From Propioniciclava soli (GTDB taxonomy: Bacteria > Actinomycetota > Actinomycetes > Propionibacteriales > Propionibacteriaceae), in the NCBI RefSeq assembly GCF_014858005.1, contig NZ_JACYOT010000018.1, positions 46,066-110,065 of the forward strand: a stretch of 64,000 bases of DNA, read 5' to 3'. The notes beneath the pieces were generated by a model. It was not told where the DNA came from and did no database searches. It saw only the letters and a list, made by a program, of their open reading frames with translations. The translations under genes were made by a program, and so were the position numbers. This document shows, piece by piece, positions 15,538 to 24,668 of this stretch. The first letter of the stretch is position 1, and each line of letters starts with the position of its first letter.

Positions 15538-17181
15538 ATGACGAACGTGACCGCCACGGACGCGTGGCACAAGCTCGCTGACCTCAAGGACGGCTTCCGT
15601 CCCGACCTGCGCGGCTGGTTCGCCGCGGACCCCGACCGGGCAAAGGATCTGACCCTGACCGCGGGTGACCTGCACGTCGACCTGTCCAAGAACCTGCTGA
15701 ACGAGGCGGTGCTGGGTGCGCTGGTGGAACTGGCCGATGAGGTCGGTCTGGCCGCCAAGCGCGACGCCATGCTGGCCGGGGAGCACATCAACACGACGGA
15801 GGACCGCGCGGTGCTCCACACGGCGCTGCGGCGTCCGAAGGGCGACTCGTTGGTGGTGGACGGCGTCGACGTGGTGGCCGACGTCCATGCCACGCTCGAG
15901 CAGGTGTACGCCTTCGCGCGCAAGGTGCGCTCGGGGGAGTGGACCGGCGTGACCGGCGAGACGATCACCACGGTCGTCAACATCGGCATCGGCGGTTCCG
16001 ACCTCGGCCCGGTGATGGTGTACGAGGCGCTGAAGCCCTATGCGGACGGCCCCGAGGTGCGGTTCGTCTCCAACATCGACCCGACCGACGTCCACGAGAA
16101 GACGCGGGATCTCGACCCGACCCGCACACTCTTCATCGTGGCGTCCAAGACGTTCACGACCCTGGAGACCATGACGAACGCGCGCATGGCGCGCGACTGG
16201 TTCCTCGCCGGGCTGGCCGACGCGGGCGTGGCCGCCGACGGGGCGATCGCGAAGCACTTCGCGGCCGTCTCGACGGCGCTGGACCTGGTGGAGGAGTTCG
16301 GCATCGACCCGGCGAACGCCTTCGGGTTCTGGAACTGGGTGGGCGGCCGGTACTCGGTGGATTCGGCGGTCGGCACCGCCGTCGTCGTGGCGATCGGGCC
16401 CGAGAACTTCGCCGATTTCCTGGACGGCTTCCACCAGATCGACGAGCACTTCGCGTCCGCGCCGTGGCGGGAGAACGTGCCCGCGCTGATGGGGCTGCTC
16501 AACGTCTGGTACGTGAACTTCTTCAAGGCGTCCACCCACGCCGTGCTGCCGTACGCCCAGTACCTCCACCGCTTCGCGGCCTACCTGCAGCAGCTCACGA
16601 TGGAGTCCAACGGCAAGGGGGTCAAGGCCGACGGGTCGCCGGTCGACACCGAGACCGGCGAGGTGTTCTGGGGTGAGCCGGGCACGAACGGGCAGCACGC
16701 CTTCTACCAGCTCATCCACCAGGGCACGCAGCTGATCCCCGCCGACTTCATCGCGGTCGCCACCCCGGCACACCCGATCAAGGACGGCGACGTCGACGTG
16801 CACGAGTTGTTCCTGGCGAACTTCTTCGCCCAGACCAAGGCGCTGGCGTTCGGCAAGACGGCGGCCGAGGTGCGCGAGGACGGCGTCGCGGAGGATCTGG
16901 TGAGCGCCAAGGTGTTTCCGGGCAACCGGCCGACGACCTCCATCATGGCGCCCGCGCTGACCCCGTCCGTGGTGGGCCAGCTCATCGCGCTGTACGAGCA
17001 CATCACCTTCACCCAGGGCGTCGTGTGGGGCATCAACAGCTTCGACCAGTGGGGCGTCGAGCTGGGCAAGGTGCTGGCGAAGCAGATCGTGCCGGCGATC
17101 ACCGGGGACGCCTCCGCCCTGGCCGACCAGGATCCGTCCACCCGAGGGCTCATCGAGTACTACCGGGCCCACCGGGCGTGA
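15538..17181 (+). CDS. pgi: Glucose-6-phosphate isomerase
   Basis: A 547-residue phosphoglucose isomerase that interconverts glucose-6-phosphate and fructose-6-phosphate in glycolysis and gluconeogenesis. Family signatures are [20 protein letters not shown], the phosphate-binding [30 protein letters not shown], and near the C-terminus [18 protein letters not shown]. The length is normal. ATG 15538 follows a TAGGCT -10 box by seven bases, so the message is probably leaderless. The stop overlaps the GTG of a methyltransferase gene by four bases (GTGA), making those two genes and the following DUF218 gene one coupled unit. Confidence 0.97.
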   Translation: MTNVTATDAWHKLADLKDGFRPDLRGWFAADPDRAKDLTLTAGDLHVDLSKNLLNEAVLGALVELADEVGLAAKRDAMLAGEHINTTEDRAVLHTALRRPKGDSLVVDGVDVVADVHATLEQVYAFARKVRSGEWTGVTGETITTVVNIGIGGSDLGPVMVYEALKPYADGPEVRFVSNIDPTDVHEKTRDLDPTRTLFIVASKTFTTLETMTNARMARDWFLAGLADAGVAADGAIAKHFAAVSTALDLVEEFGIDPANAFGFWNWVGGRYSVDSAVGTAVVVAIGPENFADFLDGFHQIDEHFASAPWRENVPALMGLLNVWYVNFFKASTHAVLPYAQYLHRFAAYLQQLTMESNGKGVKADGSPVDTETGEVFWGEPGTNGQHAFYQLIHQGTQLIPADFIAVATPAHPIKDGDVDVHELFLANFFAQTKALAFGKTAAEVREDGVAEDLVSAKVFPGNRPTTSIMAPALTPSVVGQLIALYEHITFTQGVVWGINSFDQWGVELGKVLAKQIVPAITGDASALADQDPSTRGLIEYYRAHRA

Positions 17182-18074
17182 GCCCGGCCGACCACCGGGA
17201 GGTCAACCGCGCCAACTGGGACGCCCGGGCCGACGTGCACGCTGGCCCGGGCGGCTACCCGCTCGACGCGGTGGACGACCCCTCCTGGCTGTCGTCGGTC
17301 GTCCGGTTCGATCTGCCCCGGCTGGGGGACGTGGCCGGGAGGGACGGGGTGCACCTGCAGTGCCACCTCGGCCTCGAAACGATCAGCCTGGCACGCCTGG
17401 GGGCCCGCATGACGGGCCTGGACCTGTCGGGCCGATCGCTCGAGCACGCCCGGGCGCTCGCCGAGCGGGCCGGGGCCGACATCGACTACGTGAGGGCCGA
17501 CGTGTACGACGCGGTCGAGGCCCTGGGCGGCCGGCGCTTCGACCTGGTGTACACGGGCATCGGAGCCCTGTGCTGGCTGCCGGACATCAAACGGTGGGCG
17601 CAGGTCGTGGCCGCGCTGCTGCGCCCGGGTGGCCGGCTGTTCGTCCGCGACGGGCACCCCGTGTTGCTGAGTGCCCTGGGCGTCGTCGTGCGCGACGACC
17701 ACCCCGATCGCGCCCAACAGCCGTGGCTCTCCGGCCCGGGGCAGGCGACCCCGGCGTTGGAGCTGCCGTACTTCGAGACCGCCGAGGGCATCACGTGGCG
17801 CGACGAGCGGAGCTACGCGGGAGAGGGGGAGGTGGCGGCGCCGGAGTCCCACGAGTGGAACCACGGGCTGGCCGAGATCGTCACGGCGGTGATGGACGCG
17901 GGTCTGGTGCTGGAGCTGCTGGTCGAACACGATTCGGCCCCATGGGACGCCCTGCCGGGGCTGATGACGCCCGACGACGCCGGGGAGTACCGCCTCACCG
18001 ATCGACCCGAGCGTCTGCCGTGCACGTTCACCCTGGCCGCGCGCCGACCGGGACGCGGGGAGGGGCGGGCATGA
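17178..18074 (+). CDS. Class I SAM-dependent methyltransferase
   Basis: A 298-residue Rossmann-fold methyltransferase. Motif I is degenerate: [18 protein letters not shown], where GxGxG would be expected, then the acidic loop GLDLSG. Later motifs are [13 protein letters not shown] and [13 protein letters not shown]. This pattern is common in a group of small-molecule or unassigned methyltransferases. The start GTG 17178 overlaps the pgi stop (GTGA). The next gene's ATG overlaps its own stop, so expression is coupled on both sides. The substrate is unknown; linkage to pgi is conserved-looking but not explained by metabolism. Confidence 0.82.
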   Translation: MSPADHREVNRANWDARADVHAGPGGYPLDAVDDPSWLSSVVRFDLPRLGDVAGRDGVHLQCHLGLETISLARLGARMTGLDLSGRSLEHARALAERAGADIDYVRADVYDAVEALGGRRFDLVYTGIGALCWLPDIKRWAQVVAALLRPGGRLFVRDGHPVLLSALGVVVRDDHPDRAQQPWLSGPGQATPALELPYFETAEGITWRDERSYAGEGEVAAPESHEWNHGLAEIVTAVMDAGLVLELLVEHDSAPWDALPGLMTPDDAGEYRLTDRPERLPCTFTLAARRPGRGEGRA

Positions 18075-18739
18075 CGCGAGGCCGACGCCCCGTGCTGCGC
18101 GCGGTGGTCTGGCTGGCGTGTCTCGGCGGGGTGGCCGCGCTCGGCGTCGCGGCGCCCGCCGTGTGGGCCCGGGCCATGGCGTCCGATCGGGTCTTCGCCG
18201 CCGACGAGGCGCCGGCGCAGGACGTGGCGATCGTGTTCGGCGCCGAGATGTACGCCTCGGGGGAGCCGTCGCCCTACCTGCGGGCCCGCCTCGACCTGGG
18301 GGTGGAGCTGTACGAGGGCGGCAGGGCCCGCGTGCTCGTCGTGAGCGGCGACAACGACGATGCCCACCACAACGAGACCACGAACATGAAGGCGTATCTC
18401 GTGGCCGCCGGCGTCCCCGCCGAGCGCGTCGTGGAGGACGAACACGGCCTCGACACCTACGACACCTGCGTGCGGGCGCGCGAGGTGTTCGGCGTGACGA
18501 ACGCGCTGCTCGTGAGCCAGCGCTACCACCTGCCCCGCGCGGTCGCGACGTGCCGGGCGGTGGGGGTGGACGCCGTCGGCGTCGGCGACGTCTCCGTCCG
18601 CGCCACCTCGCGCCGGTGGAACGAGTTCGCCGCCCGCGAGCTGGGCGCGAACCTCAAGATGGTGTGGGATCTCGTGTCCCGGCGGACGCCCTCCCTCGAC
18701 GGCGACCCGGACGCCGTCGCCGCGGCCCTGGCATCCTGA
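18071..18739 (+). CDS. DUF218 (SanA/YdcF-like) membrane-anchored protein
   Basis: A 222-residue protein with one N-terminal membrane segment (about residues 10-30, VVWLACLGGVAALGVAAPAV) and an extracytoplasmic DUF218 domain. The domain shows AIVFGAEMY, YLRARLDLGVELYEGG, VLVVSGDNDD, DTYDTCVRAREVFG and VSQRYHLPRAV, matching SanA, linked in enterobacteria to envelope barrier function and vancomycin exclusion. The biochemical activity of the family is unproven. Its start overlaps the methyltransferase stop (ATGA). A long array of 20-bp imperfect repeats follows it. Confidence 0.85.
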   Translation: MTRGRRPVLRAVVWLACLGGVAALGVAAPAVWARAMASDRVFAADEAPAQDVAIVFGAEMYASGEPSPYLRARLDLGVELYEGGRARVLVVSGDNDDAHHNETTNMKAYLVAAGVPAERVVEDEHGLDTYDTCVRAREVFGVTNALLVSQRYHLPRAVATCRAVGVDAVGVGDVSVRATSRRWNEFAARELGANLKMVWDLVSRRTPSLDGDPDAVAAALAS

Positions 18740-18770
18740 GCGCCGGACGCCGCCTCCTGGTCACGGGATC

Positions 18771-18890
18771 GCCTCCCTGCCGTTGGCTGCGCCTCCCTGT
18801 CCGGAACCCACCCCCCTGGCGTTGCAACGGCAGGGAGGTGCGCGTCGGGCGGGGTGGCGGCGTGTAGGGCAGGGTGGCGGCCTGTGCCCG
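18771..18890. repeat. Imperfect 20-bp periodic array with a 14-bp inverted repeat
   Basis: Six consecutive 20-base units start at 18771. The first three share a CCTCCCTG-like or CCCCCCTG head. The last three share the reverse-type GGGAGG or GGGTGGCGGC head. Within it CCTCCCTGCCGTTG (18772-18785) is a perfect inverted copy of 18825-18838, separated by 39 bases. It fills most of the 213-base gap before argS. The role is unknown; terminator, protein-binding array or remnant are possible. Confidence 0.7.
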
Positions 18891-18952
18891 GCGGCGTCGC
18901 GCGGGGCGGGCGTCCGCCGGGGGACGCGACGGCCTGTGGGATCATGGGGATC

Positions 18953-20587
18953 ATGTCGTCTCTGCTCTCCCAGCTCACCGAGCGGGTGCAGGCCGCTACC
19001 GGGATCGACCCCGAGATGCGGCCCGCCACGAAGCCCCAGTTCGGGCACTTCCAGTCCAACGTCGCGCTGCGCCTCGCCAAGGGCGAGGGACGCCCACCGC
19101 GCGAGCTGGCGGCCGAGCTGGCGGAGCGGATCGACGTCGCCGACCTGTGCGAGCCGCTCGAGGTGGCCGGCCCGGGGTTCCTCAACTTCCGGCTGAAGTC
19201 GGGCGTGCTCGCGGCGGCGGCGTCCGAGTTGCTGGCCGATCCGCACACCGGCATCACCCAGACCGAGCACCCGCAGACCGTCGTCATCGACTACTCCGCC
19301 CCCAACGTCGCGAAGCCCATGCACGTGGGCAACCTGCGTTCCACGATCATCGGTGACTGCTTCCACCGGGTGCTGGCCGCCCGGGGCGACACCGTCATCG
19401 CGCAGAACCACATCGGCGACTGGGGCACCCAGTTCGGCATGTTGGTCGAGTACATCCTCGACGAGGGGGTGGATGCGGCCGGCCTCGATCTTGACGGGTC
19501 CGTCGCGCTCTACAAGCAGGCCCAGGAACGGTTCAAGGCCGACGAGGCGTTCGCCGACGCCGCCCGCCGCCGCGTGGTGGCCCTGCAGGGCGGCGATCCG
19601 CGGACGATGGAGATCTGGCAGACGCTGATCGAGGTGTCCAAGGCGGGTTTCAACGAGGCATACGCGCGCCTCGGCGTCCTGCTGACCGATGACGACCTGG
19701 CGGGGGAGTCGCTCTACAACGCCATGCTGGCCGACGTGGCCGACGATCTGGCCCGCCGGGGCATCGCCGTCGTCGACGACGGGGCGCTCTGCGTCTTCCT
19801 CGAGGGGCAGGACGCGCCGCTCATCGTCCGCAAGAGCGACGGCGGCTTCGGCTACGCGGCCACCGATCTGGCCGCGATTCGCTACCGCACCACGCAGCTC
19901 GGCGCCCAGCGGATCATCTACGTGGTCGGCATGCCCCAGACCCACCACTTCGCCCAGGTCTTCGCCGTGTCGCGCCTCGCCGGGTACCTTCCCGAGACCG
20001 TGAGCGCCGAGCACGTCGCGTTCGGCTCGGTGCTCGGCACCGACGGCAAGATGCTGCGGACGCGCGCCGGGAAGACGGTCACGCTGCAGTCCCTGCTGGA
20101 CGAGGCGGAGGAGGTGGCCGCCCGCCCCATCGCGATGGCGGCCGTGAAGTACGCCGACCTGTCGAACCAACTGCAGAAGGACTACGTCTTCGACGCCGAG
20201 CGCATGACGGCCACGACGGGGGACACCGGCCCCTACCTGCAGTACGCCCATGCCCGCGCCACCCAGATCCTGCGCCGGGCCGAGGCCGAGGGGTATGCGT
20301 GGGAGCGGATCACCGTGCTCGACGAGCCGGCCGAGCAGGCGCTCGCCCTGCAACTGAGCCGGTTCGGCGAGGTGGTGGAGACGGTGGCCGCCGACCTGCA
20401 GCCCCACAAGCTGTGCACCTACCTCTTCGAGCTGGCCACGGCGATGAGCACGTTCTACGAGCAGTGCCCGGTGCTCAAGGCCGACGGTGCGGTGCGCTCC
20501 TCGCGGCTCGCGCTGTGCGCCACGGTGAAGAAGGTGCTGGCCACCGGGCTCGACCTGCTCGGCATCCAGGCTCCCGACCAGATGTGA
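18953..20587 (+). CDS. argS: Arginyl-tRNA synthetase
   Basis: A 544-residue class I aminoacyl-tRNA synthetase that charges tRNA-Arg. The N-terminal tRNA-recognition domain covers about residues 1-100. Then come the HIGH-type motif SAPNVAKPMHVGNLRST, NHIGDWGTQFGML, VVGMPQTHHFAQVF and the KMSKS equivalent GKMLRTRAGKT. The DALR anticodon-binding domain starts near residue 430 with TGDTGPYLQYAHARA. ATG 18953 is preferred to the in-frame ATG nine bases upstream, because a GATCAT hexamer sits seven bases before it, in the style of other leaderless starts here. Perfect 14-bp inverted repeats lie on both sides of the gene. Confidence 0.96.
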   Translation: MSSLLSQLTERVQAATGIDPEMRPATKPQFGHFQSNVALRLAKGEGRPPRELAAELAERIDVADLCEPLEVAGPGFLNFRLKSGVLAAAASELLADPHTGITQTEHPQTVVIDYSAPNVAKPMHVGNLRSTIIGDCFHRVLAARGDTVIAQNHIGDWGTQFGMLVEYILDEGVDAAGLDLDGSVALYKQAQERFKADEAFADAARRRVVALQGGDPRTMEIWQTLIEVSKAGFNEAYARLGVLLTDDDLAGESLYNAMLADVADDLARRGIAVVDDGALCVFLEGQDAPLIVRKSDGGFGYAATDLAAIRYRTTQLGAQRIIYVVGMPQTHHFAQVFAVSRLAGYLPETVSAEHVAFGSVLGTDGKMLRTRAGKTVTLQSLLDEAEEVAARPIAMAAVKYADLSNQLQKDYVFDAERMTATTGDTGPYLQYAHARATQILRRAEAEGYAWERITVLDEPAEQALALQLSRFGEVVETVAADLQPHKLCTYLFELATAMSTFYEQCPVLKADGAVRSSRLALCATVKKVLATGLDLLGIQAPDQM

Positions 20588-20615
20588 CGCCCCGCGGGCT
20601 GGTCGTTGCCGGTCC

Positions 20616-20707
20616 GCGACGAAAAGGCGACGGTGAGTGCGCACTCATTCGCGTGCGCACGCTCAGAACGCGCACCACGGTGCGATCGAGTGGCGCCTTT
20701 TCGTCGC
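20616..20707. repeat. 92-bp element bounded by perfect 14-bp inverted repeats
   Basis: GCGACGAAAAGGCG at 20616-20629 is an exact inverted copy of 20694-20707. The 64 bases between contain the 12-bp palindrome GAGTGCGCACTC (20634-20645) and further GC-rich dyads, so the whole can fold into a branched structure. There is no T tract, and flanking target duplications are not obvious. It could be a structured RNA, a transcription-stop region after argS, or a small palindromic element. Confidence 0.7.
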
Positions 20708-20738
20708 CTCGAGGACAAGCCCGGCACCTCAGTGGCCC

Positions 20739-20768
20739 TTGACTCCACGGCGAGGCGCTCCCTAAACT
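20739..20768 (+). promoter_or_regulatory. Promoter TTGACT-N18-TAAACT
   Basis: A near-consensus housekeeping promoter for the oxidoreductase gene starting at 20830. The -35 TTGACT is at 20739-20744 and the -10 TAAACT at 20763-20768, with an 18-base spacer. A 16-bp palindrome covers the expected start of transcription. Confidence 0.75.
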
Positions 20769-20769
20769 G

Positions 20770-20785
20770 TGGTAAGCGCTTACCA
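20770..20785. promoter_or_regulatory. LacI-family operator palindrome TGGTAAGCGCTTACCA
   Basis: A perfect 16-bp palindrome with a central CG, as in LacI/GalR-family and cre-like sites, starting two bases after the -10 box. A repressor here would block initiation. No LacI-type gene is adjacent; the nearest is at 28237, whose own candidate site is different. Confidence 0.75.
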
Positions 20786-20829
20786 ATCGTCCGCAGCGCG
20801 GCGGAGCAGTTCAGGAGGCTTGAACACCC

Positions 20830-21987
20830 ATGACCGAATCCCTTGGCATCATCGTCAACGGCGCCTCGGGGCGTATGGGTTATCGGCAGCACCTCGTCCG
20901 GTCGCTGCTCCCGATCCGTGACGAGGGTGGCATTCTGCTGCCGGACGGCACGCGCGTGCCGATCCGCCTCAAGCTCGTGGGCCGCAACGCCGCCAAGATC
21001 TCCGAGGTGGCAGAGCGCCACGGCATCGACGACTGGACCACCGACCTCGACGAGGCACTGGCCGACGACGACTTCCAGATCTACTTCGACGGGCTCATCA
21101 CCCAGCTCCGCGCCGAGAACCTCCGCAAGGCCATGAAGGCCGGCAAGGCGATCTACACCGAGAAGCCCACCGCCGAGTCCTTCGAGGACGCCCTCGCCCT
21201 GGCCCGCGAGGCCAAGGAGGCGGGCGTCAAGGCCGGCGTGGTGCACGACAAGCTCTACCTGCCCGGCCTGCGCAAGCTGAAGGACCTCATCGACTCCGGC
21301 TTCTTCGGCGACATCCTGAGCGTGCGCGGCGAGTTCGGCTACTGGGTGTTCGAGGGTGATTGGGTGCCCAGCCAGCGTCCGTCGTGGAACTACCGCACCG
21401 AGGACGGCGGCGGCATCGTCACCGACATGTACCCGCACTGGAACTACGTGATCGAGGAGCTGTTCGGCCGCATCGCGTCGGTGCAGACCACGATCGCCAC
21501 CCACATCCCGAAGCGCTGGGACGAGCAGGGTGAGGAGTACACCGCCACCGCCGAGGACGCCGCCTACGGGCTGTTCGTGCTGGAGAACGGCGTCATCGTG
21601 AGCCTCAACTCGAGCTGGGACGTCCGCGTGCACCGCGACGAGCTCGTCGAGTTCCAGATCGATGGGACGAAGGGCTCGGCGGTCGTCGGCCTGCACAAGG
21701 CGCGCATCCAGCCGCGCGAGCTGACGCCGAAGCCGGTCTGGAACCCCGACATCCCCGACCCGATCAACCACCGCGACTTCTGGCTCGAGGTGCCCGAGCG
21801 CGAGGTGTACGACAACGGCTTCAAGGTGCAGTGGGAGGAGTTCCTCCGCGCCGTCGTCCTCGACGAGCCGTACCCCTACGACCTGCTGAGCGGCGCTCGC
21901 GGCGTCCGGCTGGCCGAGGTGGGGTTGCAGGCCGCCGCGGACGGACGCCGCATCGACCTCGAGCCGCTGACCGAGGCCGACCTCTGA
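20830..21987 (+). CDS. Gfo/Idh/MocA-family oxidoreductase
   Basis: A 385-residue NAD(P)-dependent dehydrogenase probably acting on a sugar, inositol or a derivative. The Rossmann nucleotide site is IIVNGASGRMGYRQH at the N-terminus, and the family Glu-Lys-Pro signature is IYTEKPTAESFEDAL near residue 115. The C-terminal domain contains GGGIVTDMYPHWNYVIEELFG, with the catalytic His of this superfamily. The start follows AGGAGG. The promoter carries a LacI-type operator, so expression should respond to a sugar. The stop overlaps the ATG of the sugar isomerase gene by one base, and the two enzymes probably act in sequence. Confidence 0.88.
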   Translation: MTESLGIIVNGASGRMGYRQHLVRSLLPIRDEGGILLPDGTRVPIRLKLVGRNAAKISEVAERHGIDDWTTDLDEALADDDFQIYFDGLITQLRAENLRKAMKAGKAIYTEKPTAESFEDALALAREAKEAGVKAGVVHDKLYLPGLRKLKDLIDSGFFGDILSVRGEFGYWVFEGDWVPSQRPSWNYRTEDGGGIVTDMYPHWNYVIEELFGRIASVQTTIATHIPKRWDEQGEEYTATAEDAAYGLFVLENGVIVSLNSSWDVRVHRDELVEFQIDGTKGSAVVGLHKARIQPRELTPKPVWNPDIPDPINHRDFWLEVPEREVYDNGFKVQWEEFLRAVVLDEPYPYDLLSGARGVRLAEVGLQAAADGRRIDLEPLTEADL

Positions 21988-22814
21988 TGAGCCTGTCCAT
22001 CAACCAGTGGACCATCAAGCCGGCGTCGATGCCGGACGCCGTCGCGGCGGTCAAGGCCAACGGGCTGGAGGCCATCGGCCTGTGGCGGCAGAACGTCGCC
22101 GCTCACGGCCTGGCCGAGACCGCCGCGCTCGCGCGGCGCGAGGGCCTGCGGGTCTCGACGCTGTGCCGCGGTGGCTTCCTCACCGCGGCCGATCCGGACG
22201 CCCGCGCCGCGGCGATCCGCGACAACGAGGACGCCATCCGCGAGGCGGTGGCGCTCGGCACGCAGACGGTCGTCCTCGTGGTGGGGGGGTTGTTGGACGG
22301 TGAGAAGGATCTCGTCGCCACGCGGCGGCGCGTCACGGAGAACATCGCGGCCATCGCGCCGTTCGCCGAGGCCGAGGGCGTCAAGCTCGCCATCGAACCC
22401 CTGCACCCCATGTTCGCGGCCGACCGGGCGGTGGTTTCGACGCTCGACCAGGCCCTCGACATCGCCGAGGAGGTCGGCTCCGATCACGTCGGCGCGGTGG
22501 TCGACACCTACCACGTGTGGTGGGATCCGAACCTTTCCGCCGCGATCGCCCGTGCCGGACGCCTCGGCAAGCTGTTCAGCTACCAGGTGTGCGACTGGAA
22601 CCTGCCGTTGGCCGCCGAGCCGCTGCACTCGCGGGGGTACATGGGCGACGGGTTCATCGACTTCCCGACGATCACGCGGCTCGTCGCGGCCACCGGGTAC
22701 GACGACGACATCGAGTCCGAGATCTTCAACGAGGACATCTGGGCCGAGCCGCCCGCCGAGGCCGTCGCGACCGTCAAGCGACGCTACGACGCACTCGTCG
22801 CACCCCATCTCTGA
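21987..22814 (+). CDS. Sugar phosphate isomerase/epimerase-like TIM barrel
   Basis: A 275-residue AP_endonuc_2-fold protein of the IolE/IolH/hydroxypyruvate isomerase group. It starts SLSINQWTIKPASMPDAV. Metal ligands are visible as the Glu in LAIEPLHPMF, Asp and His in VDTYHVWWDP, and the final Glu in DDIESEIFNED. Such enzymes isomerise or dehydrate keto sugars with a divalent metal. It is translationally coupled (TGATG) to the Gfo/Idh oxidoreductase and lies under the same LacI-type operator. The substrate cannot be fixed; an inositol or keto-sugar acid route is plausible. Confidence 0.86.
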   Translation: MSLSINQWTIKPASMPDAVAAVKANGLEAIGLWRQNVAAHGLAETAALARREGLRVSTLCRGGFLTAADPDARAAAIRDNEDAIREAVALGTQTVVLVVGGLLDGEKDLVATRRRVTENIAAIAPFAEAEGVKLAIEPLHPMFAADRAVVSTLDQALDIAEEVGSDHVGAVVDTYHVWWDPNLSAAIARAGRLGKLFSYQVCDWNLPLAAEPLHSRGYMGDGFIDFPTITRLVAATGYDDDIESEIFNEDIWAEPPAEAVATVKRRYDALVAPHL

Positions 22815-22831
22815 CCCGCGCCCCGACTCGG

Positions 22832-22837
22832 TAGCGT
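22832..22837 (+). promoter_or_regulatory. -10 box TAGCGT of the hydroxyacid dehydrogenase gene (leaderless)
   Basis: TAGCGT six bases upstream of ATG 22844. It gives this gene its own start in addition to any read-through from the operon upstream. Confidence 0.5.
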
Positions 22838-22843
22838 GAGGCC

Positions 22844-23851
22844 ATGACCGAACGTCCCCGAGCCGTCCTCGCCATGCCTGCCGGCCTGCCGGAGAGGATG
22901 TTCGCGCCGGGCGACCTCGCTGCGATGCACCGTGCGCTCGACCTGACGGCGCACCCGGGGGTGGAACCGCCGCAGGGTGACGACATCGCGTTCCTGATCA
23001 CCGGGTGGGGTTCGCCCCGTCTGGACGCCGCCGCCCTCGACCGGCTGCCGGGCCTCACCCACGTGTTCCACACCGCCGGCAGCGTCAAGGCGTTGCTCGC
23101 GCCGGAGGTCTGGGATCGGGACATCGTGGTGACGTCGGCGGCCGAGGCCAACGCGATGCCCGTCGCCGAGTTCGCGCTCGGGTGGATCCTGCTGGCCGGC
23201 AAGGCCGTGCCCGACGCGGCCGCCGTCTACCGGTCGAGCCGGGGCACCGTCTGGGCGGATCCGGACGCCTACGCCGGCCCGACGTTCGCCCGGGTGGGCA
23301 ACTACCGGCGGGTGGTCGGCATCATCTCGGCCTCCTCCATCGGGCGCCGGGTGCTGGCGCTGCTCGCGCCGTTCGACCTGGACGTGTTGCTGTCCGACCC
23401 CTACGTGTCGGACGCCGACGCCGCTGCCCTGGGCGCCACCAAGGTGGAGTTGGCCGAGCTGTTCGCCCGCTCCGACGTCGTCAGCCTGCACGCCCCCGAC
23501 CTGCCGGCCACGCGCGGCATGGTCACCCGTGAGCTGCTCGCATCCCTGCCCGACGGCGCGACGTTCATCAACACCGCCCGGCCGGCGATCGTCGACCAGG
23601 ACGGTCTCGTCGCCGTGCTGAAGGAGGGACGCCACCGCGCGATCCTGGACGTCACCACCCCGGAGCCGCTGCCCGCCGACCACCCGCTCTGGGAGCTGCC
23701 GAACGTCACGCTGACCCCGCACTGGGCCGGGTCGCAGGGGCTCGAGTTGCACCGCATGGGCCGCATGGCGGTGGACGCGGTCACCGACGTCCTCGCCGGA
23801 CGCCGGCCCCGCGGCGAGGTCACCTCCGCCATGCTGGCGACCATGGCGTGA
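22844..23851 (+). CDS. D-isomer-specific 2-hydroxyacid dehydrogenase
   Basis: A 335-residue NAD-dependent dehydrogenase. The catalytic domain is N-terminal. The nucleotide-binding part has VVGIISASSIGRRVLALL in place of the usual GxGxxG, a variant glycine pattern seen in some family members. Later come SLHAPDLPATRGMV, FINTARPAIVDQDGL with the catalytic Arg, and NVTLTPHWAGSQG with the catalytic His. It follows the sugar oxidoreductase/isomerase pair by 29 bases and may finish the same pathway by reducing a 2-keto acid. A TAGCGT box six bases upstream suggests separate leaderless transcription. Confidence 0.88.
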   Translation: MTERPRAVLAMPAGLPERMFAPGDLAAMHRALDLTAHPGVEPPQGDDIAFLITGWGSPRLDAAALDRLPGLTHVFHTAGSVKALLAPEVWDRDIVVTSAAEANAMPVAEFALGWILLAGKAVPDAAAVYRSSRGTVWADPDAYAGPTFARVGNYRRVVGIISASSIGRRVLALLAPFDLDVLLSDPYVSDADAAALGATKVELAELFARSDVVSLHAPDLPATRGMVTRELLASLPDGATFINTARPAIVDQDGLVAVLKEGRHRAILDVTTPEPLPADHPLWELPNVTLTPHWAGSQGLELHRMGRMAVDAVTDVLAGRRPRGEVTSAMLATMA

Positions 23852-23869
23852 GGTGCCCCGCGCGGCGGG

Positions 23870-24655
23870 TCACTTCTTGATCAGGACGTCCGGGTTCTTC
23901 AGTCGATCGGCGGCGAGCCACGCCGCACCCACGATGCCGGCCGCGTTGCGCAGCTCGGCGGGCACGATCTCGGTGCGGAGCTTGAGCAGCGGGAGGAACT
24001 TGTCCGCCTTCTTGCTGACGCCCCCGCCCACCACGAGCAGGTCGGGCGAGAACAGGAACTCGACGGTCTCGTAGTACCGCTGCAGGCGCTCGGTCGCCCA
24101 CACGTCGAAGTCCAGGCCCTCCCGCTCCCGGGCGGACGCCGCCGCGCGCGACTCCGCGTCGTGGCCGTCGATCTCCAGGTGGCCGAGCTCGGAGTTCGGG
24201 ATCAGCTCGCCCTTGTGGATCAGCGCCGACCCGATGCCGGTGCCGAGCGTCGTCACGATGACGAGGCCCGGGTGCCCCTTGGCCGCGCCCCACCGGACCT
24301 CCGCGACGCCGGCGGCGTCCGCGTCGTTGACCAGCGTGATGTCGCGGCCCAGGCGCTCCTCGAAGATCTTCTCGGCCTCCGCGTCGATCCAGGTCGGGTC
24401 GATGTTGGCGGCCGACCGGGTGATGCCGTGCTGCACGATGGCCGGGATCGTGATGCCGATGGGGCCGTCGCCCAGCTCCTCGGAGAAGTGCTTGGCGATC
24501 TGGCCGACGACGTCGGCGACGGCCTCGGGCGTGGCCGGCTGCGGCGTCGGGATGCGAAGGCGGTCGGTCGAGAACTCGCCCTTCTTGAGGTCGACAATGG
24601 CTCCCTTGATGCCGGAGCCCCCGATGTCGATGCCCAGGGCGTGACGGATCTTCAT
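23870..24655 (-). CDS. ppgK: Polyphosphate glucokinase
   Basis: A 261-residue ROK-type kinase that phosphorylates glucose using polyphosphate or ATP, typical of actinobacteria. The phosphate-binding loop is [15 protein letters not shown] at the N-terminus. The catalytic region is [15 protein letters not shown], followed by [16 protein letters not shown] and [16 protein letters not shown]. The short length and this His-Leu-Glu-Ile pattern separate polyphosphate glucokinases from ordinary ROK glucokinases. The gene is convergent with the hydroxyacid dehydrogenase gene, 18 bases away. TAGGCT seven bases upstream of ATG 24655 predicts a leaderless message. Its product glucose-6-phosphate is the substrate of the pgi-encoded isomerase. 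Confidence 0.94.
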   Translation of the reverse strand: MKIRHALGIDIGGSGIKGAIVDLKKGEFSTDRLRIPTPQPATPEAVADVVGQIAKHFSEELGDGPIGITIPAIVQHGITRSAANIDPTWIDAEAEKIFEERLGRDITLVNDADAAGVAEVRWGAAKGHPGLVIVTTLGTGIGSALIHKGELIPNSELGHLEIDGHDAESRAAASAREREGLDFDVWATERLQRYYETVEFLFSPDLLVVGGGVSKKADKFLPLLKLRTEIVPAELRNAAGIVGAAWLAADRLKNPDVLIKK

Positions 24656-24662
24656 GCCGCAG

Positions 24663-24668
24663 AGCCTA
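24663..24668 (-). promoter_or_regulatory. -10 box TAGGCT of ppgK (leaderless)
   Basis: Minus-strand TAGGCT, seven bases before ATG 24655. It overlaps the last codons of the PH-domain gene. Confidence 0.6.

Noticed and set aside
14257..17172. 971-codon open frame antisense to the peptidase and pgi genes
   Set aside because: Shadow frame of GC-rich codons; the plus-strand genes here have clear domains and a terminator, and the antisense product has no recognisable motif.
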